Below, piece after piece: positions 8,671 to 17,416 of a stretch of DNA of 64,000 bases. Positions within the stretch are counted from its first letter, which is position 1, and the number at the start of each line of letters is the position of its first letter. The translations under genes were made by a program, and so were the position numbers. The DNA comes from Paenibacillus_E sp964253085. GTDB lineage: Bacteria; Bacillota; Bacilli; Paenibacillales; NBRC-103111. The DNA lies in assembly GCF_964253085.1 (NCBI RefSeq), contig NZ_CAXUQH020000001.1, positions 7,006,001 through 7,070,000 on the forward strand, in the 5' to 3' direction. The notes under the pieces are model-generated. The model did no database searches, was not told the DNA's origin, and saw nothing but the letters and a program-made list of their open reading frames with translations.

Positions 8671-9555
8671 TTAATCAACTCCAAACTGCACACGGTCAGC
8701 AAGGTCTAATAAATATTGACCGTAAGCATTTTTCAATAATGGTTCCGCAAGTTCCAACAATTTCCCCCGTGTAATATATCCTTTGCGGTATGCTATTTCT
8801 TCGAGACAAGCCACCTTTAAACTTTGTCGCCGCTCAATCGTTTCAATAAACGTAGACGCCTCAAGCAAGGACTCATGAGTACCAGTATCCAACCAGGCAA
8901 ATCCACGCCCAAGCAATTCAACATGCAATTCGCTTTTCTCCAAATACACCTTATTTACATCTGTAATTTCCAACTCGCCACGAGCAGAGGGTTTTATACT
9001 TTTAGCAATTTCTACAATTCGATTATCATAAAAGTATAATCCCGCAACAGCATATGTTGATTTAGGATTTTTAGGTTTTTCCTCAACTGAAAGGACTTTC
9101 CCTTTACTATCAAACTCAACCACACCAAATCGCTCAGGATCCTTAACATTATAGCCAAACACAGTTGCTCCATTTTTTCTACTACTTGCTCGTGCTAGGA
9201 TATCCGTAAACCCATGACCATAGAAAATATTATCACCTAATATAAGTGATACCGAATCTTTTCCAATGAAATCCTCACCTATTAAAAACGCTTGTGCCAA
9301 ACCATCTGGTGAAGGTTGAATTGCATATGTAATGGATATACCGAGATCAGATCCATCACCTAACAGTTGTTCGAACCGTGGAGTATCTACTGGTGTAGAT
9401 ATAATTAAAACTTCTTTAATACCAGCAAGCATTAGCACAGATAAAGGATAATAAATCATTGGCTTGTCATATATAGGTAGTAACTGCTTCGAAATCGACT
9501 TTGTTAGTGGATACAATCGTGTGCCACTACCGCCTGCTAGAATTATACCTTTCAA
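8671..9555 (-). CDS. rfbA: Glucose-1-phosphate thymidylyltransferase
   Basis: This 294-residue nucleotidyltransferase makes dTDP-glucose from dTTP and glucose-1-phosphate. It feeds both dTDP-rhamnose and the Fdt amino-sugar branch encoded 1.3-3.4 kb upstream. The signature LAGGSGTRLYPLTKSISKQL begins at residue 6. PMIYYPLSVLMLAG, SLILGDNIFYGHG, and VEEKPKNPKS are typical of the short RmlA class. Length is normal. It is followed directly by rfbC. Confidence 0.95.
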   Translation of the reverse strand: MKGIILAGGSGTRLYPLTKSISKQLLPIYDKPMIYYPLSVLMLAGIKEVLIISTPVDTPRFEQLLGDGSDLGISITYAIQPSPDGLAQAFLIGEDFIGKDSVSLILGDNIFYGHGFTDILARASSRKNGATVFGYNVKDPERFGVVEFDSKGKVLSVEEKPKNPKSTYAVAGLYFYDNRIVEIAKSIKPSARGELEITDVNKVYLEKSELHVELLGRGFAWLDTGTHESLLEASTFIETIERRQSLKVACLEEIAYRKGYITRGKLLELAEPLLKNAYGQYLLDLADRVQFGVD

Positions 9556-9604
9556 TTATATGACCTCCCTGTATACAACATTATGCATTCTAATAGTAAT
9601 ACAA

Positions 9605-10015
9605 TTATTTACTTGGTTTTGTAAGAACTTTTTTGCTTAGTAGATATGTTACTGGAAAAGTTACACAAATGGATATAATCAATGACAATTTCTCATTAAA
9701 ATGTAGATTTTCAACTAACAATAAAAGAATTGCAGTATTGAAAATATACTGTACGACATAAACGATTGGAAATTCAAAAAATTTCTTGAGGCTTAAAGCT
9801 TGTTTAAAAACCATAAGAGAATTGAGTAAATAAGAAAAAAGTATCCCTACCAAATAAGATACTGTATATGCGTATGTGTAGGGTAAATATATTAACAATA
9901 ACAAATATAATGTATAGGTCGAAGAAGTATTGGCTAGCCCTACAATCAAAAACTTCATAAATGTTTTAGTCAAAAATCTCATCAATAATAAATGAAGGCC
10001 TTTTTCTACTTTCAT
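9605..10015 (-). CDS. GtrA-like membrane flippase protein
   Basis: A 136-residue protein with four hydrophobic segments, of the GtrA family. These are thought to flip a polyprenyl-phosphate-linked sugar across the membrane for glycan side-chain addition. FLIVGLANTSSTYTLYLLLL and SYLVGILFSYLLNSLMVF are typical. The ATG at 10015 has GGAG eight bases upstream and makes the gene overlap the preceding GtrB-like gene by 50 bases. Starts at later Met codons lack a ribosome-binding site. It belongs with the GtrB-like gene (9966-10901) and probably the GtrII-like gene at 13.2 kb. Confidence 0.85.
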   Translation of the reverse strand: MKVEKGLHLLLMRFLTKTFMKFLIVGLANTSSTYTLYLLLLIYLPYTYAYTVSYLVGILFSYLLNSLMVFKQALSLKKFFEFPIVYVVQYIFNTAILLLLVENLHFNEKLSLIISICVTFPVTYLLSKKVLTKPSK

Positions 10016-10901
10016 CCAGTATTCTCCACAAATATTCTCCGATTATTCCAAGAATTATCATAATTAATCCTAATAAAAATGTTACTAATGCTACTATTGT
10101 TGTCCAGCCTTGCAATGATGTTACTCCTGTTATTGCATTAATAATAACGATAATACCATATAAAAAACTTAGAAATGCTGTTATAAAACCAACAACGGAA
10201 ATGAACCGTATTGGAGCATAGGAAAAACTTACAAAAGAATCAACAAATAATTTGATTTTTTTGCTTAAGGTCCAACGCGATTTTCCTAATTTCCTCTCTT
10301 GCCTTACATAAGTAACTGAATCACGGTCATGACCAAGCCAGAAAATTAAACTCATAATATTCGTATTTTTTTCATTAATTTGATTTAATTCCTCAACAAT
10401 TTGTTTATCGAGCAAAACAAAATCAAATCCACCTGGGGGATATCCTTTTAGCGCTAACTTATCCATAAAAAAGTAATAAGAATTAGCAAATACTTTTTGT
10501 GATAAAGACTCTTCTCTATCGGATCTTGTAGCTAGTATCACTTTATTTCCTTTTGCCCAACTTGCTACCATATCTACAAATAGTTCAGGAGGATCTTGAA
10601 GGTCTGCAGAAATAATACCAACACAATCACCTGTAACATGATGTAGACCCGCTTGAATTGCTGACATTGATCCGAAATTTTTGCTTAATTTGATGATTTT
10701 AATCCTTGGATCAGATTGTTTAAACTGTAATAACAGATCTAAAGAATTATCTTTAGAACCATCGTCAATAAATATGAACTCCAATTCAAAATTTGGAAAT
10801 AATTCTTGGAGATTCTGAAGTCTTGGAACAGTTGTTGGTATATTTAATGAATTAAAATATATGGGCACTACAATACTAAATTTTTTCTTACCTGTAGGCA
10901 T
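9966..10901 (-). CDS. GtrB/DPM1-like polyprenyl-phosphate glycosyltransferase
   Basis: A 311-residue GT2 enzyme with an N-terminal catalytic domain (FSIVVPIYFNSLNIPTTVPR, FIDDGSKDNSL, ISADLQDPPEL) and two C-terminal membrane segments (about 230-290). This is the layout of bactoprenyl-phosphate glucosyltransferases such as GtrB. It would charge undecaprenyl phosphate with a sugar on the inner membrane face, to be flipped by the adjacent GtrA-like protein. It overlaps the aminotransferase gene upstream by 14 bases. The sugar could be glucose or the Fdt-type amino sugar; the sequence does not decide. Confidence 0.85.
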   Translation of the reverse strand: MPTGKKKFSIVVPIYFNSLNIPTTVPRLQNLQELFPNFELEFIFIDDGSKDNSLDLLLQFKQSDPRIKIIKLSKNFGSMSAIQAGLHHVTGDCVGIISADLQDPPELFVDMVASWAKGNKVILATRSDREESLSQKVFANSYYFFMDKLALKGYPPGGFDFVLLDKQIVEELNQINEKNTNIMSLIFWLGHDRDSVTYVRQERKLGKSRWTLSKKIKLFVDSFVSFSYAPIRFISVVGFITAFLSFLYGIIVIINAITGVTSLQGWTTIVALVTFLLGLIMIILGIIGEYLWRILDESRKRPSFIIDEIFD

Positions 10902-11982
10902 TGAGAACCTCCACTACATATTTTGCATCATCTAATGTCATAACAGGACTTATTGGTAAACTTAGTATTTGTTCATGGATAAGCTCAGATATTGGATAAC
11001 TTCTGTTTCTCCACTCTTGATAAGCTACTTGCTTATGGGGAGGAATAGGATAGTGAATTAAAGTTTGGATACCTTTTTCCTCAAAGTAGGTTTGTAAATT
11101 ACTTCTATTCAAAGTGCGGACTGCAAATATATGCCATACATGTGATGAAGCAACATTATTTTCAACAATAGGCAAAATAATATGTTTATTTGTTATATTA
11201 TTTAAATAATAGTCCGCAATTTTCCGTCTAGATGAGTTGTCTTCGTCCAGAAATTTTAGTTTTACTCTTAATATTGCAGCTTGTAGCTCATCAAGTCGAC
11301 TATTTACTCCTTTATATATATTCTCATATTTTTTATGAGAACCATAGTTTCGTAGTGCTTTTAATTTCATGTATAGTTGTTCATCATTTGTTGTAATTGC
11401 ACCGCCATCGCCTAATGCTCCTAGATTTTTACCTGGATAAAAACTAAAGGCACTTGCATTTCCTATATTACCTACTTTCTTAGTTTGATATTCTGCACCA
11501 TGAGCTTGTGCGCAATCCTCAATAATTTTCAGGTTATACTTTTTAGCTATTTCAAAAATTGGTTGCATATTACATGATTGTCCGTATAGATGCACAACCA
11601 TAATAGCTTTTGTCTTGTTAGTAATCTTCTCTTCGATTGCCGCGGGGTTAATATTAAATGTAGATAAATTAGGTTCAACCAAAACTGGAGTAGCGCCATT
11701 TGCAGTAACCGCCAAAATCGAGGCAATATATGTATTTGAAGGAACAATAACTTCATCATCTTTATCTATACCATATGCTCGCAAAATTAATGTTAAACCA
11801 TCCAATGCATTTGCAACGCCAATACAATGTTTTGTCCCACAATATTGAGCAAATTCTTCTTCAAACTTTGTCACTTCATTCCCCAAAATATACCAACCCG
11901 AGTTGAGTACACGAGAGACTGCCTCCATTATTTGCTCTTCATGTCGCAAATTGATTTGTTTTAGATCTAAAAACGAAATCAT
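10888..11982 (-). CDS. fdtB: Sugar aminotransferase, DegT/DnrJ/EryC1 family (FdtB-like)
   Basis: A 364-residue PLP-dependent aminotransferase. It should convert dTDP-3-keto-6-deoxyhexose to the 3-amino sugar. ANALDGLTLILRAYG, EDCAQAHGAEY, and FSFYPGKNLGALGDGGAI (PLP lysine in the GK pair) define the family. It sits between an FdtC-like acetyltransferase and the GtrB-like gene, overlapping both. Together with the FdtA-like isomerase two genes upstream this gives the complete three-step Fdt branch. Whether the product is Fuc3NAc or Qui3NAc depends on the isomerase and cannot be read from this gene. Confidence 0.85.
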   Translation of the reverse strand: MISFLDLKQINLRHEEQIMEAVSRVLNSGWYILGNEVTKFEEEFAQYCGTKHCIGVANALDGLTLILRAYGIDKDDEVIVPSNTYIASILAVTANGATPVLVEPNLSTFNINPAAIEEKITNKTKAIMVVHLYGQSCNMQPIFEIAKKYNLKIIEDCAQAHGAEYQTKKVGNIGNASAFSFYPGKNLGALGDGGAITTNDEQLYMKLKALRNYGSHKKYENIYKGVNSRLDELQAAILRVKLKFLDEDNSSRRKIADYYLNNITNKHIILPIVENNVASSHVWHIFAVRTLNRSNLQTYFEEKGIQTLIHYPIPPHKQVAYQEWRNRSYPISELIHEQILSLPISPVMTLDDAKYVVEVLNAYR

Positions 11983-12539
11983 ATAGTATCCTCTCCTGAA
12001 ATATGTAGGTTCTTTATTGTTAATGTCATTTCACATCGCTCACATATTAGTGATATATTTAATTGTTCTCCACAATTACAAATATAAGATTTAAAACGAG
12101 CTGGATTACCATACCATAATGTATTAGCTGGAATTGATTTTGTTACTACTGAGCCAGCTCCGATCATTGCATATTTCCCTATGGTAATTCCACCTATAAT
12201 AGTTGCATTTGCACCTATTGATGCTCCTTCTTCTATAGTAGTCGTAAGAAACTTATCAGGATACTGTTTAGATCGAGGTCTAAGATCATTTGTAAATGTT
12301 ACATTTGGTCCAATGAAAACATTGTCATGAATGCGTATTCCATCCCATATAAATACACCTGACTTCACAGTAACATTATTACCAAGAATAACATCGTTCT
12401 CAATAAATGTATGATCATTAATGTTACAATTCTCACCAATAACTGCGCCAGGAAGAATATGTGCAAATGCCCAAATTCTTGTCTTGTTCCCTATATTACT
12501 ACTTTCTACAATTGATTGAGCATGTTGAAAATAACTCAT
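11979..12539 (-). CDS. fdtC: Hexapeptide-repeat sugar N-acetyltransferase (FdtC-like)
   Basis: A 186-residue left-handed beta-helix acyltransferase with repeated hexapeptides (for example GAVIGENCNINDHTFIENDV, GASIGANATIIGGITIGKYA). It most likely N-acetylates the dTDP-3-amino-3,6-dideoxyhexose made by the neighbouring aminotransferase. WYGNPARFK is typical of the end of the helix. The tail carries four cysteines arranged CxC...CxxC, a possible small zinc site. It overlaps both neighbours by 4 bases, showing a tight operon. Confidence 0.85.
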   Translation of the reverse strand: MSYFQHAQSIVESSNIGNKTRIWAFAHILPGAVIGENCNINDHTFIENDVILGNNVTVKSGVFIWDGIRIHDNVFIGPNVTFTNDLRPRSKQYPDKFLTTTIEEGASIGANATIIGGITIGKYAMIGAGSVVTKSIPANTLWYGNPARFKSYICNCGEQLNISLICERCEMTLTIKNLHISGEDTI

Positions 12540-12955
12540 GAATCATACACCTCTACAAATTTTTTATAATCACGTATATAATCTTCAGGATCGTATAAAT
12601 GAGATGCAAGTACGAGCAAAACACAATTCGTTGAAAAATCATGCATCTCATGCCAGTCATTCGGTTCTAATATTAATATCTTTGATGGACTATCTAGTGT
12701 AACATCAGTTTTTCGTTTAGTATCATCCAAATATACTTTACATGAGCCAGACACAGCAATTAATGCCTGCCTTGTTTTGTAATGAGCGTGAAATCCTCTT
12801 CTTACCGTTTTTTTTGTATTGTAAATATAAAAGACACGCTTAATCTCAAATGGAATTGATAAATTCTCTTCCACAACAGATAAATAGCCGCGTTCATCCC
12901 CAAGTTGTGATATTTCAATAATCTTACTGCTTGCCTTAAAAATGTTTTGATTCAT
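12536..12955 (-). CDS. fdtA: dTDP-4-oxo-6-deoxyglucose 3,4-ketoisomerase (FdtA/WxcM-like)
   Basis: A 139-residue cupin of the FdtA/WxcM family, which isomerises dTDP-4-keto-6-deoxyglucose to a 3-keto sugar, the first committed step toward dTDP-Fuc3NAc or dTDP-Qui3NAc. GDERGYLSVVEE, the RGFHAHYKTRQALIAVSG block with catalytic-type histidines, and EPNDWHEMHDFS match the family. It is the first of three overlapping fdt genes. The start is well placed after AGGGGGAT. A 236-base gap upstream separates it from the glycosyltransferase block, so an internal promoter there is possible. Confidence 0.85.
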   Translation of the reverse strand: MNQNIFKASSKIIEISQLGDERGYLSVVEENLSIPFEIKRVFYIYNTKKTVRRGFHAHYKTRQALIAVSGSCKVYLDDTKRKTDVTLDSPSKILILEPNDWHEMHDFSTNCVLLVLASHLYDPEDYIRDYKKFVEVYDS

Positions 12956-13191
12956 TAGTATATCCCCCTAAGAATTACAAAAAATTCTTTTAAACATGTA
13001 TATAAATGGATATTAGTTCACTAATGAATTGCTATTTCAGATCAATATCCACATTCTGGTTTTTTCCATATGGGTTAGCAATTCTTAATAATAAGTTTTC
13101 CGTTCCATATAATTGATTATGCATTTACGATATTTTAGTATTCCTTAGTAATTAGATTTAATCTCATTCTTATATCAATTGAATAGCAATA

Positions 13192-14733
13192 TTACTGATC
13201 CGAAAGTTTCACCACAACTATATCATCAAGTATCTTTATACTTTCCTTTTGAGGCCAATTCGTCAGCTTTCCAGCATAAGTGTTTGCTCTTTGAATTTGC
13301 TCTCCTGTTGCATGTGGTACATTGTATCCTGTAGCCTCCAATAAAAAAGTTAATCTGTGAGTGTTTTTAAGACTAAAATACGATCTACCAACATCCTCAA
13401 CATGAATAACATTTATCCTATTGTCTGGATTATAAGCTCCTAAAAATACAATGGGTCTATCTGGAAATTTGTTTCCATTCATTTCAACTATTTCACTCAT
13501 TATCTCTTCGCTAATTCTCAAATCAGTTTTATATCTCAAATTATCGGAATAAAATATATAGTTTAATTTTTGCACCTGTTGTATTAATATAATAAAAATC
13601 ATGAGATATAAGATTATATTTATATAAAACTTCTTAGGTGTTATTGATATAACAATAATCCAAGTTCCAGATATTAATACTAATAAGGAGAGCATCGTTC
13701 TATAGGGCATATTCCAAGCAAAAATGAAATTCATTAAAAATGGAGCAATTGAATAACATATAAATAAAATGGGGATAACTATTTTTTTCCATGAATTAAA
13801 AATAAATAGAGAATATATTATTAACAACAAAATAACTCCAAAAGTTACAATGAAAACGTTAGAGCCAGTTTCTGAATGATAGAAATAATATTTTCCTATA
13901 CCACGAATTACATTGTATAAATTACTAGTAATATCAGAATTTACTTTCCAGCCATTAAAATTATCTAAATATCCTCTACTCGGATAAAAAATATGTATAA
14001 CTTTATTTGTTATAAAATACAATATTATTGCTATTATAAAAACAATGACAAATGAAAAAAGCTTATTAAGAAAGTCTTTAAAGCTATTAATGCTTTTATC
14101 TAAAACGAGATAGCAAATGCAAAATAAACATGTAGAAGTAATAAAAACAAGTGTAAATGCTTGATAAATTGAAAAAGCACAGAATAATAGAATAATGGCA
14201 AAAAGGATATGTTGCTTAAATTTTGTCTTGTTATATGTAATAACGAAGTTAGAACTTATAGCTAGCAAAGTTAAACCAATTCCAACTTCAATATTATAGC
14301 TTGAATACATCATATATTCCGAAATAACAGTAGGTATTGATATATAAAGTCCTACACATATAAAAAAAGCAAACTTACTTTTTATATTTTTGTTTGAAGC
14401 TTGATATATATTATAACACCACATTAGTCCAGACATTACTAAGAATAGAGAAGCTATTGCTGTAGCAAAAAATGGTGGAAACATTCCACCAGCCATAAAT
14501 ATCCATTTAAATATAGCAATACCAAATCTTCCGTCAGCAAACCAAATGAAAGGTTCTTTTTTTGCAAAAATATAAATCTCTTCATCAATTGAAAGAGTAA
14601 AGTTACAAATTTCATATCCAAAAGTCAAGATCATTAAAAGTCCAACGAACAGAACCATTATTTTATTTAGTTTAAGAAAGTTAATGAATTCAAATAACAT
14701 ATTATTTACTTCTTTTAAGATTATTTTGTTCAT
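13192..14733 (-). CDS. GtrII-like polytopic glycosyltransferase
   Basis: A 513-residue, very hydrophobic protein with roughly eleven membrane segments and a C-terminal soluble tail. An acidic DEE motif follows the first segment (NFTLSIDEEIYIFAKKEP), as in GtrII/GT-C type enzymes that use polyprenyl-phosphate sugars on the outer face. The ATG at 14733 is chosen because GGAGG lies four bases upstream; an upstream start would add four residues. Overlap with the next gene is 4 bases. With the GtrA- and GtrB-like genes this would complete a three-part side-chain glycosylation module. Base composition is extremely AT-rich. Confidence 0.7.
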   Translation of the reverse strand: MNKIILKEVNNMLFEFINFLKLNKIMVLFVGLLMILTFGYEICNFTLSIDEEIYIFAKKEPFIWFADGRFGIAIFKWIFMAGGMFPPFFATAIASLFLVMSGLMWCYNIYQASNKNIKSKFAFFICVGLYISIPTVISEYMMYSSYNIEVGIGLTLLAISSNFVITYNKTKFKQHILFAIILLFCAFSIYQAFTLVFITSTCLFCICYLVLDKSINSFKDFLNKLFSFVIVFIIAIILYFITNKVIHIFYPSRGYLDNFNGWKVNSDITSNLYNVIRGIGKYYFYHSETGSNVFIVTFGVILLLIIYSLFIFNSWKKIVIPILFICYSIAPFLMNFIFAWNMPYRTMLSLLVLISGTWIIVISITPKKFYINIILYLMIFIILIQQVQKLNYIFYSDNLRYKTDLRISEEIMSEIVEMNGNKFPDRPIVFLGAYNPDNRINVIHVEDVGRSYFSLKNTHRLTFLLEATGYNVPHATGEQIQRANTYAGKLTNWPQKESIKILDDIVVVKLSDQ

Positions 14734-16364
14734 AAGTTCCTCCAAAACTTAGCTTTCTGAATAAATCGATATAATTTCCTTGAAATTTGCCCCCTAAAAC
14801 TTGATTTTGGAAAAATAATGTTTAAAAGTAATTTGATTTTCTGATTTCTATTCAAGCTTTCTAAAATTTCATTCGGATTAATCACGATATTTGATGAAGC
14901 TTTTTTACCCAAAATTTCTGCTTTGTAATAAAGCGGAATAATAAATCCATTTATCATAAATCTCATATAATTAGGAAGTTCTTTACTATAGGCTTTAAAT
15001 ATTCTATGCTGACTTTTGTAATTATCACCAGTTCTAACCATACTATTTTCCACAATTCTATACCAAAAAATGGGATCAGGTATAACATCTTGCTTAAAGC
15101 CTTTCAAATTCAATCTAGCCAAAAATTCCCAATCATCTAGTGAGAGACGTTCCGTTGCGAAACCTCCAAGCTCTTCGTATATCTTCTTTTTCACAATAAA
15201 ATTCGCATCTCCAAATACATTTTCTGTAAATCCAAGTTCAAGAATTGGTCCCAAAGGTAGCAATATAGAAGATATTTCAGTATCTTCATTTGGTTTTTGT
15301 TTGCCCAAAAATGTGCTTATATGGCATGTTAAACAATCTGCATTACTTTTGTAAATTCCATATAAAAAATCATAAATCATTTGGGGCTTTGCAGCATTAT
15401 CTGCATCAACAAAAATTATATACTCCCCATTTGCTTTATCAACAGAATAATTTCTAGTTTGACCTAGATATTCATTTTGTTTCTTATAAAAATTCCAGTT
15501 TGGTAAATTATATTTTTTAGTAAGTTCATCAAAAACTCTATGTGCTTCTTCTAACGTGCTACCATCATCTACTACAATAACTTCATAATTATGATATGTA
15601 GTATTTAAAATTGATTCTAATGCAGTCGGTAAATACTCATGATGATTATAATGAGCAATGCAAATAGAAACTAGGGGTTTTTCGTTCTCTATTCTAGTCT
15701 TAATTTCTATATCATCATTTATACTTCTTTCTACAAAAAGATTTTCAACTTGCATATTCATCTCGGTATCCAAAGCTGATTTTTCAATAATACTTTGAAA
15801 AATAGGATTAATCACATAATTCTCTGTATATTTCCAATTATTTTCTTTGAACCAATTATGGATTTCTTTTGTAGGAATTATCATCAAATCTGCATTTTCA
15901 ACAGAGTATCTCTCGGCATACCATAATTTTATATCATCTACTGGATGTTCATTCCAACTTCGTGTTTCTTCTTTAATCCATTGGGATGGCTTATCAGCAA
16001 GAATAATTATTTTAGTATCATTCAGATATTTACTTGTTTTTTTTGCTTGTATTGAAAAAAAACCATGTCCACCTTTTACTCCAAATAGTACAAAATCGAA
16101 TTGATTTTTCTTTAAATATTCAAAAGCTGAGTATGAAGAAAGTGTAAATTCGTTTTTTGGTGTTATTGGAGAATTCGTCATATCATCTGTTAAAAATCTA
16201 TATTCAACATTCAATTTATCGTAATGATTTCTAAAAGTTCCTTGATCATTATGCTTATCATTTCCTATACAAAGAATTATCACTTTATGTATTTCACTTA
16301 ATATTTCATAAAGTGCAAGATTTTTTTCCTCGATTTCACTTGTTACAAAACATATATTATACAT
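14730..16364 (-). CDS. Two-part glycosyltransferase with C-terminal GT2 domain
   Basis: A protein of about 544 residues. Residues 1-200 look like a GT-B-type N-terminal half (ICFVTSEIEEKNLALYEILS, DFVLFGVKGGHGFF, LMIPTKEIHNWFKENNW). Residues 230-480 are a GT2 domain (PLVSICIAHYNHHEYLPTAL, VVDDGSTLEEA, IIFVDADNAAKP with the DxD-type motif, and LSLDDWEFLARL). ATG at 16364 is preferred over a GTG two codons earlier because AGAGG sits five bases upstream. The N-terminal half has no visible C-terminal GT-B partner, so only the GT2 domain may be catalytic. It builds part of the exported glycan. Confidence 0.75.
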   Translation of the reverse strand: MYNICFVTSEIEEKNLALYEILSEIHKVIILCIGNDKHNDQGTFRNHYDKLNVEYRFLTDDMTNSPITPKNEFTLSSYSAFEYLKKNQFDFVLFGVKGGHGFFSIQAKKTSKYLNDTKIIILADKPSQWIKEETRSWNEHPVDDIKLWYAERYSVENADLMIIPTKEIHNWFKENNWKYTENYVINPIFQSIIEKSALDTEMNMQVENLFVERSINDDIEIKTRIENEKPLVSICIAHYNHHEYLPTALESILNTTYHNYEVIVVDDGSTLEEAHRVFDELTKKYNLPNWNFYKKQNEYLGQTRNYSVDKANGEYIIFVDADNAAKPQMIYDFLYGIYKSNADCLTCHISTFLGKQKPNEDTEISSILLPLGPILELGFTENVFGDANFIVKKKIYEELGGFATERLSLDDWEFLARLNLKGFKQDVIPDPIFWYRIVENSMVRTGDNYKSQHRIFKAYSKELPNYMRFMINGFIIPLYYKAEILGKKASSNIVINPNEILESLNRNQKIKLLLNIIFPKSSFRGQISRKLYRFIQKAKFWRNL

Positions 16365-16372
16365 AAACACCT

Positions 16373-17401
16373 CTAATTAAATATAGCTTTTTTTATTTTA
16401 CTAAGCAGAGTATATCTTGATCCAATTCCAGATTCATTTTTATCATTTCCATCAGATATCATATTTACAAAAACATCTCTTACTGTTTTATTGTCAAACA
16501 GTAATTCTTCTGGATTTTCTATTCCATTTTTTCTATAAGCATCAATATATGATTTTACTACCCAGAAAACTTTATCATTTCCTTGAAAATTCATGGAATT
16601 ATATAAAAGAGTGCTTTGTTCCATAATTTCTTTTTCACTGAAATTTTTAAAAATATAATTACCATAATAATTATCTATATTTGCCGCTATGACAATACAA
16701 TTTTCGAATAATAACCACTTTCTATTAGTATTAATAGTATTATTTCCATGCAGCCTATAATTAATTGTTGGATTCTGAATGATTTTGCATTTATATTTGA
16801 AAGCAAGTCTTAACATAAAATCCCAGTCATGTGCAAATCTTAAGTTTCTCATACCGCCTATTTCTTCAAATATTTCTTTTTTAAAAACCATATTACTTGT
16901 TGTTGAAACGAAATTAGTCATTATTATATTGGTATAAAAATTATCTTGTACTTTAAAGCTTTGCTGCCAATTAGGAATAGGCCAAGGTTCGCAATTGTTC
17001 CATCCCTCTTTTACACCTAAAGAATTGCCATCAGCATCTATAATATTAATATAGGAACAAACAAAATCTAAAGCGTTGTCTTTCTCAAACTCATCCATGA
17101 TTCTACTAAACCTATCAAGTGAAAATGTATCATCAGAATTTAATATAGCAAGATAATCTCCCTTTGCTAGTTTAAGACCATTATTTATTGCGTTATGAGC
17201 ACCTTGATTTTCTTGTTTATATTTTATTACCCTCTCATCAGTAATGCTGCTAATATATTCCCAGGACTTATCTTTAGAGCCATCATCAATAATAATTAAT
17301 TCAATATTTCTATAGGTTTGATTTAAAACACTTTCAATCGCATCGACAATGAATTTCTCATGGTTGTATGATGGAATAACAACACTAATTAATTTATTCA
17401 T
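16373..17401 (-). CDS. Glycosyltransferase family 2
   Basis: A 342-residue GT2 enzyme. The N-terminus has ISVVIPSYNHEKFIVDAIES and IIDDGSKDKSW, the metal-binding ILNSDDTFSLDRF, and a substrate-end RFAHDWDFMLRLAF. It lacks membrane segments and ends in a basic helix. Spacing to its neighbours is under 20 bases on both sides, so it is part of the same transcript. The sugar and linkage cannot be told from the sequence. Confidence 0.85.
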   Translation of the reverse strand: MNKLISVVIPSYNHEKFIVDAIESVLNQTYRNIELIIIDDGSKDKSWEYISSITDERVIKYKQENQGAHNAINNGLKLAKGDYLAILNSDDTFSLDRFSRIMDEFEKDNALDFVCSYINIIDADGNSLGVKEGWNNCEPWPIPNWQQSFKVQDNFYTNIIMTNFVSTTSNMVFKKEIFEEIGGMRNLRFAHDWDFMLRLAFKYKCKIIQNPTINYRLHGNNTINTNRKWLLFENCIVIAANIDNYYGNYIFKNFSEKEIMEQSTLLYNSMNFQGNDKVFWVVKSYIDAYRKNGIENPEELLFDNKTVRDVFVNMISDGNDKNESGIGSRYTLLSKIKKAIFN

Positions 17402-17416
17402 TTTACTATCTTCCTC

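Noticed and set aside
9605..10015. Shorter starts for the GtrA-like gene that avoid overlap with GtrB
   Set aside because: Neither later Met has a ribosome-binding site, while the upstream ATG has GGAG eight bases away, so the 50-base overlap was kept.
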